Part shown: positions 12,034-24,100 of the stretch, in pieces
Position numbering within the stretch: the first letter of the stretch is position 1
Layout of the letters: each line of letters starts with the position of its first letter
From: Exophiala sp. HKRS030
Lineage: Eukaryota > Ascomycota > Eurotiomycetes > Chaetothyriales > Herpotrichiellaceae
Assembly: GCA_023897205.1 (NCBI GenBank)
Contig: JAHWDD010000001.1
Coordinates: 1,302,001-1,366,000, forward strand
Direction of reading: 5' to 3'
DNA length: 64,000 nucleotides
Made by a program: the position numbers and the translations under genes
The notes under the pieces: model-generated
Databases searched by the model: none
Told to the model about the DNA's origin: nothing
The model's input: the letters and a program-made list of their open reading frames with translations, nothing else

Positions 12034-12394
12034 GCTCACATGGCTCTTACTTTGAACTTTCGAGTGGGGTAGTGCTGGTTAGAGCTTACTGGCTTTAAAC
12101 AGTAGCAGAAGTCGTGCTCATTATGGTGTTTTTGCCTCTGTAGGTGATGCTTAGGCAATCTATATAAAGGATATACTGTGTTCCACATTCATTTTCATTC
12201 TAGCAAGACATCAATGGCTTCGTGCTTTTCTTTTCTCGACTAAGACATTGGACATTTTAAACTCTAGAAGCTCACAAAGTATCGTCTCGCCGAAGATCAA
12301 AACAATCGAAATACCATGGATGGCTTCTATCTCTACCTCAAGGTCTTTTCTTTGTGAAGCGACCTACTTTGACTCACAGCGAAAGCGTATTACT
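12034..12394. other. 3' intergenic region between convergent genes
   Basis: About 360 bp of probable 3' UTRs of the convergent synthetase and MFS genes; no other feature seen. A plus-strand open frame reaching into the MFS gene is a shadow. Confidence 0.5.
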
Positions 12395-14558
12395 TCACAC
12401 CCTCGAGACGTTTTGAACAGAATACTCAACCTCCGTGGCATGCTGTTGTATCGGCGCTTTCCCCTCTGGACCCTGGTGAACCTCGAGCTCCTGCATCTCG
12501 CGCATTCGTTGCAACATCTCGGGAGAAACGGCGCTGTGCTCCGAGTCCTCCAAGCTTCTCAGAGGCAGAGCATGCCCGGTCTTTCGTTTCCGCTGCCGAG
12601 CTTCCAGTTGCAACCAGAATGGGATGGTGGCGTAGATGACAAGGCTTGCGGCCAGAAGACCCACAGTAGCTGAGAAGCCCTGGACATAGTTCGGAGCGTC
12701 TTTATTGGGATACATCTGTAGCAGTCAAGAATAAGCAGCTGGGCATCTTTCCTTCTTGTGGAAGGGCTTCGGAAACCTCGGAGTCAAAAAAAAAAAAAAA
12801 ACAGACTCACCTGTGGTGCGATGATACTTGAAATGGACAATGCTCCCACGGTCACTGAAGTTCCAACCGCCTGTTCAGCGGCCCCGTAGAGGGTGGAACT
12901 GCGATAAGAGAGCATCACAGGCTGTGCCATGAGTAGCAACTGTCCCAAAAAGGCCATCCCGTACAGAGACATGTTGCTGATTGTGCTGGTATCGGAGTGG
13001 TAACCTTGATAAGTCCAGACGGCGTAACACGGAATCGATGCCGCCACGGGGATGAGATAATGCCACATGCGCTCTTTGGTCCAGTCGGAATGCAGTGGAA
13101 ACGTCCAGTAGATAGGAACGGCCACGATGTTGATGATGGCGGTGTAGAGGTTGGCCTTTTGAACGGAAAATTTCATCAACTAGGAGACAGAGTGTCAGCG
13201 GATGGGGTCAAGGCTTCCAAAGAGAACATACGGAATACAATATCGTAGGCAAAAAGGTCGCCTGTGCCACAGCGGCTATTCCGATACATATGTAGCTGAA
13301 AAAAAAGGCGTAGGTCGAAGGACGCAACATGATTCTGCCCCTGTCAGTAACTGTCCTTTTTCCTCCACAAGGCGTTCGCAGCGGAGGGTCTGCCTGAGGT
13401 ACCTGAAGAAAGCCATTGTATCCCATGTGACATCGGTCTTGCGGGTGCTACCTCTCTCGAGTCTGTTGATTGCGATATGTCGTTCTGTAGCTATATGTAA
13501 GCACGTGCCGACAGCATTGGTGTAACCGAATGCGGTCTGTCTCACCTCGATCGGTCAAATTTTTGGAGTCTTCCGGAAAAGTGAGAAGAACCCACCAGAT
13601 GGGTATGGCCAGTGCAATGGGAAGAGCTCCCTCGATGATGAAGACCCATTGCCATGATTTGAGACCGAGATGTCCGTTGAGCTATCATAGGTACAAGGTC
13701 AGCTTTTGGATTTCCACTCCGCAGCTCTTGCTCACATTGTCAATGCCCACAGCGAGGACTCCAGATATAGCTTGCGCGATGGAGTTTGAACTGTAGAAAA
13801 CGCCGATGCGGTGGGCGCGCTCATGGGGCTTATACTGTAAAGACAGCATGTTAGGAAACCCTTCACACGCGAAGTCGAGGCAGGGAGGGCTAATGAGAGC
13901 GTACCCAGAACGAGAAATACATGATTCCACAAGGCCAAATACCCGACTCTGGGAGACCAAGGAAGAACCGTGCAGTGAACAAGCCAGGGGCACTTTTGCA
14001 AGCAGACATGGTCATTACAATCATACCCCCTAGTCCATCACATCAGTGTGCCATGCCGACGCTTAAGAGACGAGGTACTTACAAATGACCATGCACAGTG
14101 GAAAGTATAGTTTTGCCGATATCTTCTTCATCAATAATGCCGAAGGTATGAGCATTGCCGTGAGCGTGAAGTAACTGATGGACACCGCCTGTAACAGCAT
14201 GAGTGTCATCCCTGAAAGAGTGTCAATTTGGACCTACCCAGTTGAAGTCTAGGCCTTGGAGGCCCAGGCTCTCTTCGAAAGAATCAGGTGTGTCCTTCTG
14301 GAGGATCTTGACGTTTGAAAGATTGGAACGGTCGAGGTAAGCAAGGACATAGATGATGCCTTCAAGAGGACAGGTCAGCGAGGACTATACCAGTCGAAAT
14401 GTTCTCAACTCACAGCAAGGGATCATGATGTGTAAATCGAGCTTGCGAACCAATGCCTTTTCTTGTGCCGCTGTCCAATCTCTTTCCAAGCCATGCATCT
14501 GCCCGAGTACGGCTTGCGTACTGGCTACAGACTGATTAGCTAGAGACTGTCTATGCAT
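12395..14558 (-). CDS. MFS anion/vitamin permease (ACS family, allantoate/nicotinate-permease-like)
   Basis: Plasma-membrane symporter of the anion:cation symporter branch, whose fungal members (Dal5, Tna1, Seo1-like) import allantoate, nicotinate, pantothenate or other carboxylates. Ten exons (14558-14414, 14359-14238, 14188-14083, 14029-13905, 13834-13736, 13681-13546, 13484-13403, 13334-13232, 13179-12811, 12715-12395) join in frame to 535 residues. Signatures are ALVRKLDLHIMIPC, YVLAYLDRSNLSNVKI, GLDFNWAVSISYF, FFLGLPESGIWPCGIMYFSFWYKPHERAHRIG, WQWVFIIEGALP and a C-terminal cytosolic tail. The nine short introns are many for this family. The last intron contains a run of 16 A on the plus strand. 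It is divergent from the Zn2Cys6 gene, which could control it. Confidence 0.9.
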
Positions 14559-15201
14559 GGTCACAAGGCAATACCCTGATTTTCTGAAGTCTCTTGCCTA
14601 GGAAAGAGGACATTGCGCAGACTCCAGCCCCCAATGTACACACCCTCCTGCTCTAAGTGAGCGCGAGCTTCCCTGGAGAAAGACATAGTACTGTGACACG
14701 AAAGCAGAACGTAAAGGGAGTTCAACGAAATCACGTCTGGAGGAAAAAATTGCTTTGGGATCAGGGATACACTTAATAACAATACCTATTCGGTCCGGCA
14801 TAATGTCCCTCACTGGGGTCCCCGTACCCCGGAGATTTCGGCAGCTCAAAGCATAGACGGACACATGGTACCTGTATGAATGTCGGAGATAAACGGCACT
14901 CGTCAGTAGCGTATGAGGAAGAGGGCTACGGTATCATTCCACAGAGTAAATTGACTGTAGATCGGCCTAGCTGGGCATTGAAGCCTCATGGCTGAGGTGG
15001 GTATTCAGCGTATTAGATGATACCGTATATCGTACCAGTTGTAATGACACGGTCAAAATCTCCTTCCCCGGCTGAATCGGGTATTGCCACTTGCGGGGTT
15101 TAGCGGAGGTTGTCGAGAGCTAGAGAAATATCTTCGGCTTTTGTCGTACCCTTCGCTCGTCTAGATATTCATCTTCGGCATTCCCGGAGCATGCTGGCGA
15201 G
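14559..15201. promoter_or_regulatory. Divergent intergenic region of MFS permease and Zn2Cys6 regulator
   Basis: 643 bp between divergent start codons, so it should hold both promoters. I see no clear operator. A minus-strand open frame at 14598-14864 lacks family features. Confidence 0.4.
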
Positions 15202-17334
15202 ATGTCGGCAGTCAATAGATCGAGGAAAGCATGCGACATATGCCACCAACGAAAGGTATGTGGCACTCACCTACATCCAAGAGTCGTCCTTTGACAACGA
15301 ATCCACTCTCTAGATCAGATGTGACTTTAGTCGCGATAGCCATCATCCATGCACCAATTGTAGGCTCGGAGGACATGTCTGCAGACCACATGAGAGAAAA
15401 CGTCCGAAGTATCTCTCGAACAACCGCCGCGGAAGCAGCTCCAGACAGACAGCTGCTAGCATCCATGACGCGACGATTCAAGACGAACCGACCATACTGA
15501 CCGATCACATCCGGAGTGACAATGAAAGTCTCGAAGGGTCGCCGCAGACCTTTGGACACGCCAATCCGACTTCTTTTCCCATCAGTCCACAACGACTCGT
15601 CTCGAATACCGGGACACCTTTGGCCACCTATTCTGAGGTCTCCCCCCGAAGGATCCTGCCCGTCCCAGAGTATGTGGCGACGACAGAAAGTCATGTTGGC
15701 AGAAGCGACTATCTCGGCGACGGCGATGTCAGGTTTCGGGAAGAGATGGTGACTGTGGGAAGCCGTCCCTCGAGGCTGTCTGACACAGATCTCGAACTGC
15801 TTCAAGCACAAAAGGCTCTCGAGATGCCGCAGAGGTCGGTGCGTGCGAGTCTCGTGGATTCCTACGTGCAATATTGCTCTGTGTGGACTCCGATTGTGGA
15901 TACTTCATTGCTTGAAAGACTTCAAGGCAATGAAGCATCACCGCTCTTGCTCAACGCGTTGTTCCTTGCAGGCAGCCGCGTGTCCTTGAGCAAGACCTTG
16001 TTGACGATGGCCGAGGAATTCTACCGCAAAGCTAGACTGCTATTCATGCTGGGCCACGAGATTGACACGTTGACCTCCATCATCGCGGTCACTTTGATTC
16101 AATGGTACAATCCGACTGGCCCAGAGCACATATCAACAAGCACAAGTGGCTTTTGGATTCGTATTGCTGCCGGTATGGCGTACCAAGTTGGATTGCACAG
16201 AGAACCAGTTGCGCAGAAGGACAAGGAGCTGCGACGTAGGTTGTGGTGGTCCATAGTGGTAAGCATCGTCCTCTCTTACATCAAACATTCTACGAGCAAT
16301 GCGACACGCCCTGACATGATTTTATATAGTCTAGAGATGACATTATCTCAATCGGCACAGGAAGGCCGAGAACCATCAACTTTGCGGATAGCGACGTCTC
16401 TCCTCCGACCGTTCTTGATTTTGCAGTGCAAGGTGCAAAGGCACGACTGTTTGTGGCATTCTCTCGCATCATCCGCTTGCTGGCAGATTTGACAGAGCAT
16501 ATCCGACGCAAAACACTAACAAGAACGACACGAACCAATCTTGAAAACGCCCTCTACCGTTGGGCCAAAGAGTTACCTGACGAACTCCGGCTTTTCCATG
16601 GATCCCCGAAAAGATTGCGAGCATACAACTTCGAAGCTCGACAGTTGCTGGCCCCTTATTTTGTGACGATAGTCATTTTAGCCCGGCACGAGGCATATCG
16701 TAATCAATCCGCCTGTGCCTCGTTCGTCGCGTCTTCATTTGTGGTGGGTATCTTTGAAGATTTCCTCCACCGGGGAGAGCTTTGCCATTGTGGACCAGTC
16801 TTTACATTCTATGGCTTTGCGGCCGGCCTGGCGCAGATTCCGGCACTGCAGTACAGATCACTTGCTCCAACGGCCAAAGAGTCATTGTCCATTATTCGAT
16901 CCTCCCTGGTGGAACTGAAGGGCAGATGGGGATCTGCCGTGGGTGCTCTGGCGGCATTGGAAGAGATGCAAAGACTTACAGAGCGACACCCATTCATTGG
17001 CGACGCACCTGAGCAGCAGTCACGAGACTTGATGACATTTTTCGACGATTTTGGTCCAGAAATATGCAAACAGCATTTTCTCCTGGGGCAGACTTTCGAT
17101 CCCACCGAGACTAATTTTCCTCCCAGTCATCCTGATACTAATTTTAACCCAAGGCAATTGCAACAAGATCATGATGATATGGAGAGCTCGGTCAATATGC
17201 TGGACCAAAATCATCGGTTCGATTTGCACAGTGCCGAGTCCATGCTCCTACCCCATGGCGATTTGTTCTTTGACGACCTGGATCCAGCTGGAAGTTGGAT
17301 GGAGGATCTGGGACTTGGGCTTCCAAGTTATTGA
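15202..17334 (+). CDS. Zn2Cys6 fungal-specific transcription factor
   Basis: Nuclear DNA-binding regulator of 667 residues from exons 15202-15255, 15314-16258 and 16330-17334. The binuclear zinc cluster is C11-DI-C14-HQRKIR-C21, then C31-TN-C34 and C41. The loop between Cys3 and Cys4 is nine residues, longer than usual. The first intron falls inside the cluster, after HQRK. The central fungal_trans domain is marked by ARASLVDSYVQYCSVWTPIVD, AGMAYQVGLHRE, LRRRLWWS and VSRDDIISIGTGRPRTIN. The second splice is needed to restore this last motif. The C-terminus is acidic, with FDDLDPAGSWMEDL, a plausible activation segment. It is flanked by a permease and is a candidate regulator of the acyl-CoA module. 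Confidence 0.9.
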
Positions 17335-17403
17335 AAATCACATAGGTACTCCTGAGCTTCCCCCCAGAAGCCTCATATAGGTCGTCGATTCTTGGTTGGC
17401 AGC

Positions 17404-17928
17404 TTATTGCCACATTGCGGCATGATTCAAGCCACTAAAATCAAGTAAACCGTCCAGCCATGCTCCTGATGAACATTCCTCCGAGTCGCTATTGTCCGGT
17501 TTGAAATAGTCATTATGGCTGTTGGCTTCGAGTACGCTCTCAATGACAGTGTCCCCATGACTTTCTTCATACTGATTGACCGTGGGCTCTGAAGTACTTT
17601 TCCTGTCTTCCACACTGGTAGCTGATGACGGCGACGACGATGACACCAGCAAGTCGCTGAGAAAATCCCATTCCCAATCATTGATGCGCTGGCTCTTCAA
17701 AACGCCCAAGGATCTGGAGATGGTGGTTTGCGACTCGGAAGGTGTGGTAGACTGGTCATGGCGATGATTCGATGGCAATGTTTCTTGCTTGACTTTGCGC
17801 CGACTTGTGGTAGATCTCTTTGGGTGAAATTTGATGACGCGGAACCCAGGTTTCAAGTTCTTGGTTGACCGGCGCTGCCGCGGTTTATGAACCGTCTGGT
17901 CCTCAATTTGTAAGTTTGTTCCGGCCAT
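17404..17928 (-). CDS. Uncharacterised small basic/acidic protein
   Basis: An open frame of 174 residues from the first in-frame ATG at 17928. The frame extends further upstream but without an ATG. It has a basic N-terminal half (KPRQRRSTKNLKPGFRVIKFHPKRSTTSRRK), then an aromatic WEWDFLSDLLVSSSS element, an acidic Ser-rich stretch, and a C-terminal WLDGLLDFSGL. The layout resembles a small nuclear or regulatory protein, but no family was recognised. It is convergent with the Zn2Cys6 gene, 69 bp away. No intron is needed. Coding status rests on composition and length only. Confidence 0.55.
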   Translation of the reverse strand: MAGTNLQIEDQTVHKPRQRRSTKNLKPGFRVIKFHPKRSTTSRRKVKQETLPSNHRHDQSTTPSESQTTISRSLGVLKSQRINDWEWDFLSDLLVSSSSPSSATSVEDRKSTSEPTVNQYEESHGDTVIESVLEANSHNDYFKPDNSDSEECSSGAWLDGLLDFSGLNHAAMWQ

Positions 17929-20406
17929 GATTCGCGAAAGAGAAGGGTGATGGAAATCAACAGTATTTAATAACACGTGATCAGAAGTGGAAAGCCTCAG
18001 TTCACTAGGGCAATTCGTACACACTTCAATCAATACTAATATTAGTAGTAGTAAGTAGTGCAGGTGCACTGGAAATTGAAACTATCTTACAGTAGTAGAT
18101 CAGTGGAAAAAAGCAGTAAGGGTAAGTCTGAAAATCGACGGGGGTAGTGGGGAGGGAATGTCAACAGCTTACCCTTGAAGGCTCGGTGAATCACGGAATC
18201 TTGAATGGGTTCGTGCATCGCCGGAACTGTCCGTAGTTTGCCGAACCATCTGGCATTTCGGTGCGCCCAAAAGTCAATCAATCATATGATATAATGCATT
18301 AATTCATCTCTTGCCAGCCTTTTTTTCGCGTCAAGTCCAGTGACTGTGTCAACTGAGACAGACTGTCAGTAGTCTTGTATTCTCGAGGTATGAAGTCCGT
18401 TTGGAAATGAATCCAGAATCCAGAATCCTGTAAGCAAATAAATCCCCAAGGGGAACTGAAGCTGATTTAGAAGCTTAGTCTAATTGGATTCCCTTTTATG
18501 TTGGTTCTTTTCTCTTTACTATTCAACATTTCATGATGATCATGTATTTGATCAAGTCAACCTTCTCTTTCCTGTGCTAGCCACTCTGCTGAAGAAGATA
18601 CGAAGGTGCCATTGGCCTATTCACAAAGCTCTGGAATCAGACTTCTTTCTTCGCAATTATTGCTACTGATCATGCGGCGCTCTATTGTCTGACAAACTCT
18701 ACCGACTCTTTCGTAGATCGAGTTAAGGGTACTGTCAATACGTGTGAGGTGTGAGTGCCTTTTCCTCCCGAAGAAAGAGAGTAGCAAGTAGATATCTAGA
18801 TATCTAGACAGTTGCGCGCACAGCGCCAGCGACGAGTGTACAATAAAAAGATCTAGCTACTCGATCGGAAAGCCCGTAGAGCAACGAGGGCGACTAAGCG
18901 ACGACTTTCAACGAAAGATTGCGAGCGAAAGAGGACGTTAACAGAAAAGATTGCGAGTGTCACTTCTCTACGCGCAAGGAAAGGTCGACCTCTGAGTTCG
19001 AGGTTGTTGTTCTTGACTTACAGACACACCTTGAGTGTACCGTGGTGCTGCCTCGGAGGGTCTACCCCTTATAGTACTCATCTATAAAGTTTTGTTATCC
19101 ATATTCTGGACTGAGCTCCTTGTGATCCCTTATAGTTTAGCTAAACCCAAATTAGCAATTTCGGTACTGTAGTTTAGAGCATTCTAATAAATATCTTGGG
19201 TAGGAAGAGTACAGTCGAACGAGATTTGCATAGTCGACAGATAGATCAATTCAAAATTGATTCAGGCATCTTGATCATGATCTTGTTCAAAAAGGAAATC
19301 ATTAATTATATTATGACAGAAGTAGACGAGGAAGCACCAGGTGCGCTTAGGGCATGTCTGCCTCGAACTCGGAGGCACTCCTTGCACGTAGAGACGCTTT
19401 CCAGGCTCGCGCTGCGAGCCTTGCAACGCTTCTGTAACCTCCGTTAGGTTCTCGTTTCAATCGTAACCTCCTGCTGACAGCCACCGCTTAGTCGCCTCAG
19501 GCCTCCAAGATCAACACTGTAACTAGGACTTCATTGCACACTCACTTCATCGCTCATACTGCGCACGTAGCGGCGCTATGATTTTTGCAAAACTCGATTG
19601 TTTGAATGTCTGTCTATCTACTTGTTGCTCCTGACACTGCAGGAAAGGCAGAGGCACTCACACCTCTAGCGTACTCATCATCCAATCACAGCACTGTGGC
19701 CGTACCGCCTGCTTTTCCCTCTACACTATAACTCAACAAAGACTCACACTACAATGCCCTCAACACTTCTTTCTATCCATGTCTCCCTTCATTCGTAATC
19801 TCGTTCGTCGCTTAGTCACCCTTACTGCCATACGAGTCTCCACTAGTCGCGAAAACTCGTCTTGATTGTGTGCATATCTATCTAATGTCTCGCGCGCAGT
19901 CGACAACCAATCACAGCACTTGGAAAGACTGTCCGGGACAGTCTTGTCACTCTACAGTATGAGACACGACGATACTGAATAACATTCGACGAATGTCAAC
20001 TAAGTGATTCGATTCTAATTAGTCGACTACTGAAAAGTGTTTTAGCTTTTCTTCTTTTTTCTCTCTAGTAGAGACGAATGCAAGGTTTAAACTTAAACGT
20101 ACCTGAGATATCTTAGATACATAGGCTATCCCTGTCTACTGAATGAGCCTAGCCTGAGAGATCGTCAAGCAACACTTACTGGTAATCCAGTGTGGGAAGT
20201 TGACTTTTGGCGGGGATTATACTGCTTTACTTCGTCGACTGTTCAACTCAAAAGTCCTTTCCTTATCAGTAACCATCTCTTAGGTCGTCAATCATACATG
20301 ATAGTCCGTTGACTAGACGGTCTGGCCAGAAAGAGATGAGTCAAGACTATACAAAGCACAGGATCGACTATAAGCTTGTTGAATTGTGACAAGATTCTTA
20401 CTTAAT
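17929..20406. other. Gene-free stretch with short palindromes and repeats
   Basis: About 2.5 kb without an acceptable gene. Its longest sizeable frame is 83 codons (19196-19447, no ATG start at its 5' end) and resembles nothing. Visible structures are a perfect 10-bp inverted repeat with a 1-nt spacer (19925-19945), a 7-bp one (19982-19996), the palindrome GTTTAGCTAAAC near 19134, duplicated AAGATTGCGAG near 18933 and 18968, and two copies of CCAATCACAGCACT about 220 bp apart (near 19683 and 19907). It could be decayed mobile DNA, but no terminal repeats or transposon protein could be seen. Confidence 0.5.
19925..19945. repeat. Perfect inverted repeat, 10-bp arms, 1-nt spacer
   Basis: AAGACTGTCC and GGACAGTCTT face each other around a single G. 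It lies in the gene-free stretch, directly after the second copy of CCAATCACAGCACT. Function unknown; it could be a protein-binding palindrome or a transposon remnant. Confidence 0.7.
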
Positions 20407-21759
20407 TCAAGCTTGCAGGTCAAACACTACTCTTCCTTGTAATCTATTCTTGTCCATGAGTTCAAACACCTCTGCAGCGTCTTCCATCTTTTTGATTTGA
20501 AAATGCGTCTTGACTTTACCTCTAAAAATACAATAGTATTGTTAGCATCTGTCTTCTCGATGAGAATTCATGTTCAAATTCTTCCTTACCTCGCAGCCAA
20601 CTCCATGAGTTGAATGGCCTCTAGACGATTTCCCACCGAACTACCCACGACTTTGGCATTCAAATAGATGAACTGAGACGGCGTCGCGTTCGGCATGGCC
20701 ACTTCACCGCCTTCAGGAATCCCAACGCAGACCACGGTGCCCCCGATCCTCAAGAGGGACAGAGCTTGGGCGTAGGCGGCGTTATGGCCCGTACAAACAA
20801 TCACCGCCGCGGCACCTCGACCTCCAGTGGCAGCTTTTACATCATCGGCCAGTTCTTTTTCAGAGCCATCACCGGAGTATTTGCTCAGGTCGAAGAAGTC
20901 TTCTGCGCCACATTCACGGGAAATGGTCTCCTTGTCGCCCATGTCGACGCCCATCATCCGGTATCCCATGCCGTTGGCGCCTATTTGTAGAGCCAAGTGG
21001 CCGAGACCTTTGAAGCGGGAAGATTTAGTTGGTGTTGACACAAGAAAACGCCAAAAAAGGCTGTGTTGGAAGGAAGTGACGAGGGCCATTTTGAGTGATG
21101 AACGAAAACGACTTACCTCCACCAGAACCCATGATGAGGACCGGGTCTCCTGGTTCGGCACCGGCTTTCCGTAGGGCAGAATATACCGTCAAACCTGCAC
21201 AAAGCAGAGGTGCGGCCATGTCACTTGGGACGCCGTCAGGTATGGGAGTGACATAATGCGCCGGGGCAATGGCATATTGTTGAAAAGTCCCAGGGTAGAA
21301 GAACCTGTTTGAAGAGTCAGCATCAATGACCAGAGCTTGCAAGAAACAGAAAAGGATTCTTAAAAGAACTTGCCCTGAAACCTTTCCAGATTCACAATAC
21401 GAATCAAGACCAGACAGACAAATGATGCAGTTGCAACATGCGTAGGCCATCCACTTGATTCCCACTCGAGATCCCAACTTCAGTGACTGGTCTACCACCG
21501 CGCCAGGACCAAATGCCACAATCTCTCCCACGCCTTCGTGTCCGCCGATTTGACCCTTGGGGGTCGGTTCGATCCTGGCGGTCCAGCGATTCGTCATGAT
21601 GGCCATGTCACTGTGACACAAGCCCGAGTGCGTCAACTTGACGAGGACCTCGCCCACACCGGGCCTCGGGGTGTCGACATATTCGACCTTTGCAGAGATG
21701 CTCCCCGGGTTGTCGTAGATGAGAGCTTTGTGCTTGGTTGGGATGTCTGGTGCTTCCAT
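20407..21759 (-). CDS. Zinc-dependent alcohol dehydrogenase (MDR family, Adh1-like)
   Basis: NAD(P)-dependent oxidoreductase of 368 residues from exons 21759-21374, 21304-21117, 21007-20590 and 20521-20407. Catalytic zinc ligands are C48 (SGLCHSD) and H74-E75 (GGHEGVGE). The structural zinc site is C108, C111, C114 and C122 in YACCNCIICLSGLDSYC. The Rossmann motif is GSGGGLGHLALQIG. YPGTFQQYAIAPAHYVTPIPDG is typical of fungal/yeast Adh1. The first intron (21373-21305) starts with GC (consensus G|GCAAGT) and is 69 nt with no stop, so retention would insert 23 residues in frame. No targeting peptide, so cytosolic. It opens the 20.4-34.7 kb block. Confidence 0.92.
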
Positions 21760-22178
21760 GGCTGACAGCGTGGCAGTGTTGGGTACAACGGTCCTGCTGT
21801 GTACAATCTACTTCGTCCTTTTGATCTTATGGCAGCCCTACCAAAACTCTTGTCAAGAATGAAAAGTGATCACAGTTGTGAGAGAGCTCGTCATGGAGTC
21901 GCCGGCCGTCGTCACAGCGCGCGGGTTACTGCGTTTATGTGGCGTTATTGACATCTGGTCATATCGACGCTGTTGTCCGTTTCTAACGCCCAAAGCCCAA
22001 TTGATTACTTTTCCGCCCTGGAAAAGGATTCATGAATTGTCATTGAAATTACGGAGGAAGAAAGTAGTCATGACAAAGTTACAAAGGTCGTCAACGCAGA
22101 TCTGGTGTCCTCATAAGACTGCAATGGTATCTGATAAGATAGTCGTCGACATGAGGCATAAAATCAGTAGAAGGTACT
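21760..22178. other. Intergenic region between two same-strand genes
   Basis: About 420 bp holding the ADH promoter and the 3' end of the upstream C45 gene. No further feature seen. Confidence 0.5.
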
Positions 22179-23439
22179 TCAAAATCCCAAAGTGATGGTC
22201 TCTTCGACCTGCGTCGGTCTCCCCATCCGTACAATTCCCGCCTTCTGCTTCAGATCCATGAGTATGTTGAACAAGGTCGCCGAAGTGCTTTCTCCCTTTT
22301 GCTCGCGACAAATCGCGGTCGGAGCATTCGCCTCGTCCTCGAACAACTTGGAAACTTCGGCCCAGGTCGGTTCGCTGGGCAACTTGTCACACAACTCGGC
22401 CATTCTGTCGACGCGGAAAAGCGAGTCCTTGATCCAAACGGTATCCGCGACCCCGGGGTGGTTGAGCAGTAAATGGTTCGAATGGACAACCCTCCCCTTT
22501 CGATCCGGCACCATCTTCTCGATCGTGGTGGAAGTAAACTCGAACCCGGTCGCGTCGGTCGCGTCGGCGACGAGTATGTGCGCCGGTGAAGCCATGCCCC
22601 AGTGCTCCAGCGCGTGCACGGCCTCCTTCGCCGATTGAGACTCCAGAGCCATTCTCAGGCCCAAATGGACAGGCAGGCGCTGAGGGTTCATACCCTTGGC
22701 CCTGATCGCGTTCAAACAAACCCCCACCCCGGAGGAGTTGAAACCGATCTTGCCAATTATACCGGCCTCGGTGATCATTTGAATCGACGGCTTGCCTTGT
22801 TGCGTGATTTTGACGAGGATCAGGTTTTGTTTCTGCTCTTCCATCCACTGATACGTTGCAAGAAGTGACTCGAATGGTTAGCTTTGGACACAGAAGTGGT
22901 CCGAAGGTCCATGAAGAAAGGAGAGGGCAGCACTAACGTCCCAGTTTTGTCCCAGGTAGGCACGTTTCTCGGTATTCCACGCCAACGAAGTGCATCCATC
23001 ACTGAATGCGCCAAAGGCAATCTCCGTACGTACGTTCAAGGCGACAATATCAAGAATCGAGCGATCCGATCCAGTGGCGACGCCTGCATTCCGAGTATCA
23101 GCATGATGATTGAAGGGTAGTAAGTAGAAATGGAATGAGCATGTCGTACGAACCTTTCATCTCTTCGTGATATGCCGGCCATGCGGTCTCGATGTGATTG
23201 CTAAAACTTCTGGCAATTTCTTGCACTTGTGACCAATCCAACTTGCTGGTCTTTTGGAACAACGACGCATAGAAATCGATGCATCGCGCGACGTGCTCCT
23301 TGGCCGCCGTGCCATGTTGTACACCTATCTATTGGATTTTGACATTGTGGTCAGTCTTAATGGTCCCCGACACAGTTGAGGTGGACTAGGCAAGAGGTCT
23401 TACCTCGTACGGAGTCCCCTGACAATTTACGGACAGCAT
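22179..23439 (-). CDS. Peptidase C45/acyl-CoA:6-aminopenicillanate acyltransferase-fold protein
   Basis: Ntn-hydrolase-fold protein of 341 residues from exons 23439-23404, 23328-23154, 23083-22938 and 22847-22179. All junctions are GT-AG and in frame. The N-terminus QGTPYEIGVQHGTAAKEH is the family opening. DIVALNVRTEI leads to SDGCTSLAW, where Gly100-Cys101 matches the self-cleavage site and nucleophile (Cys103 in Penicillium IAT). GQNWDWM, AGIIGKIGFNSSGVGVCLNAI and HSNHLLL complete the C45 pattern. Family members cleave themselves into two subunits and then hydrolyse or transfer acyl groups on amides. The C-terminus is TLGF, without the peroxisomal signal of penicillin acyltransferase, so a cytosolic site is inferred. 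Substrate unknown. Confidence 0.9.
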
Positions 23440-24100
23440 TCTGAAGGTACTGTATGTGATGGTGACGGGTATGGGATGTTCTGGCCCAAGTGGAGGAAAT
23501 TGTGGATTCTAAAATGACCAAGACCACGACTTGGAAGATCAGACAGACTATGGAAAAAATGTCGTGAAGTCAAATGTGAGAGTGTCAGCTACTTCGACCA
23601 CAATCTCTAGAGACTTCTTGACTTCTTGTCTTATCTCGATGCCTCGGATGTGCTTTTGTTGCAAGTATTGCGGACATGGGCCTCGTCAAGGTTTCGGTAA
23701 ATACATTCATCGGTGGTCAGGGGCGCTCAATTCCGCCAAGTTCGTGAGGGGTTCGATATCGATCTCGACGGGGGCCGGAGTTTGGCCTGTGAACGAACAC
23801 ATGGGGCACTGTCAAGGAGGGTATTGTACTCGTAAGGGTCCCCAGGGAACGACGTTGTGGCGTTTTCGCTCACCACCGTGCATGCCTAGCGCCCACGTCC
23901 GATGGGTCCAACGACAGGTCCAACCGACCTTCGTCTACCCTGTACGTGTTGTCTCCAATAATCAGCAAGTAAAAACGGGCAAAGGACGAAGAAGAGCCAG
24001 CAAAGTCTCTTGGATTCGTCGTGGAGGGTTTCTTTTTTGTGTCGTTGAGATATCTGATCGAAGAGACCTTTTGGTAGCCTGGACCGTCCTTTTTTCAAAC
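23440..24100. promoter_or_regulatory. Divergent intergenic region of C45 enzyme and CE4 deacetylase
   Basis: 661 bp between divergent ATGs, probably holding both promoters. A long plus-strand frame (23531-24163) runs through it into the deacetylase first exon, but its upstream part shows no family features. No operator assigned. Confidence 0.4.

Noticed and set aside
18700..20400. LTR retrotransposon
   Set aside because: No long direct repeats, primer-binding site or reverse-transcriptase/integrase fragments could be seen.
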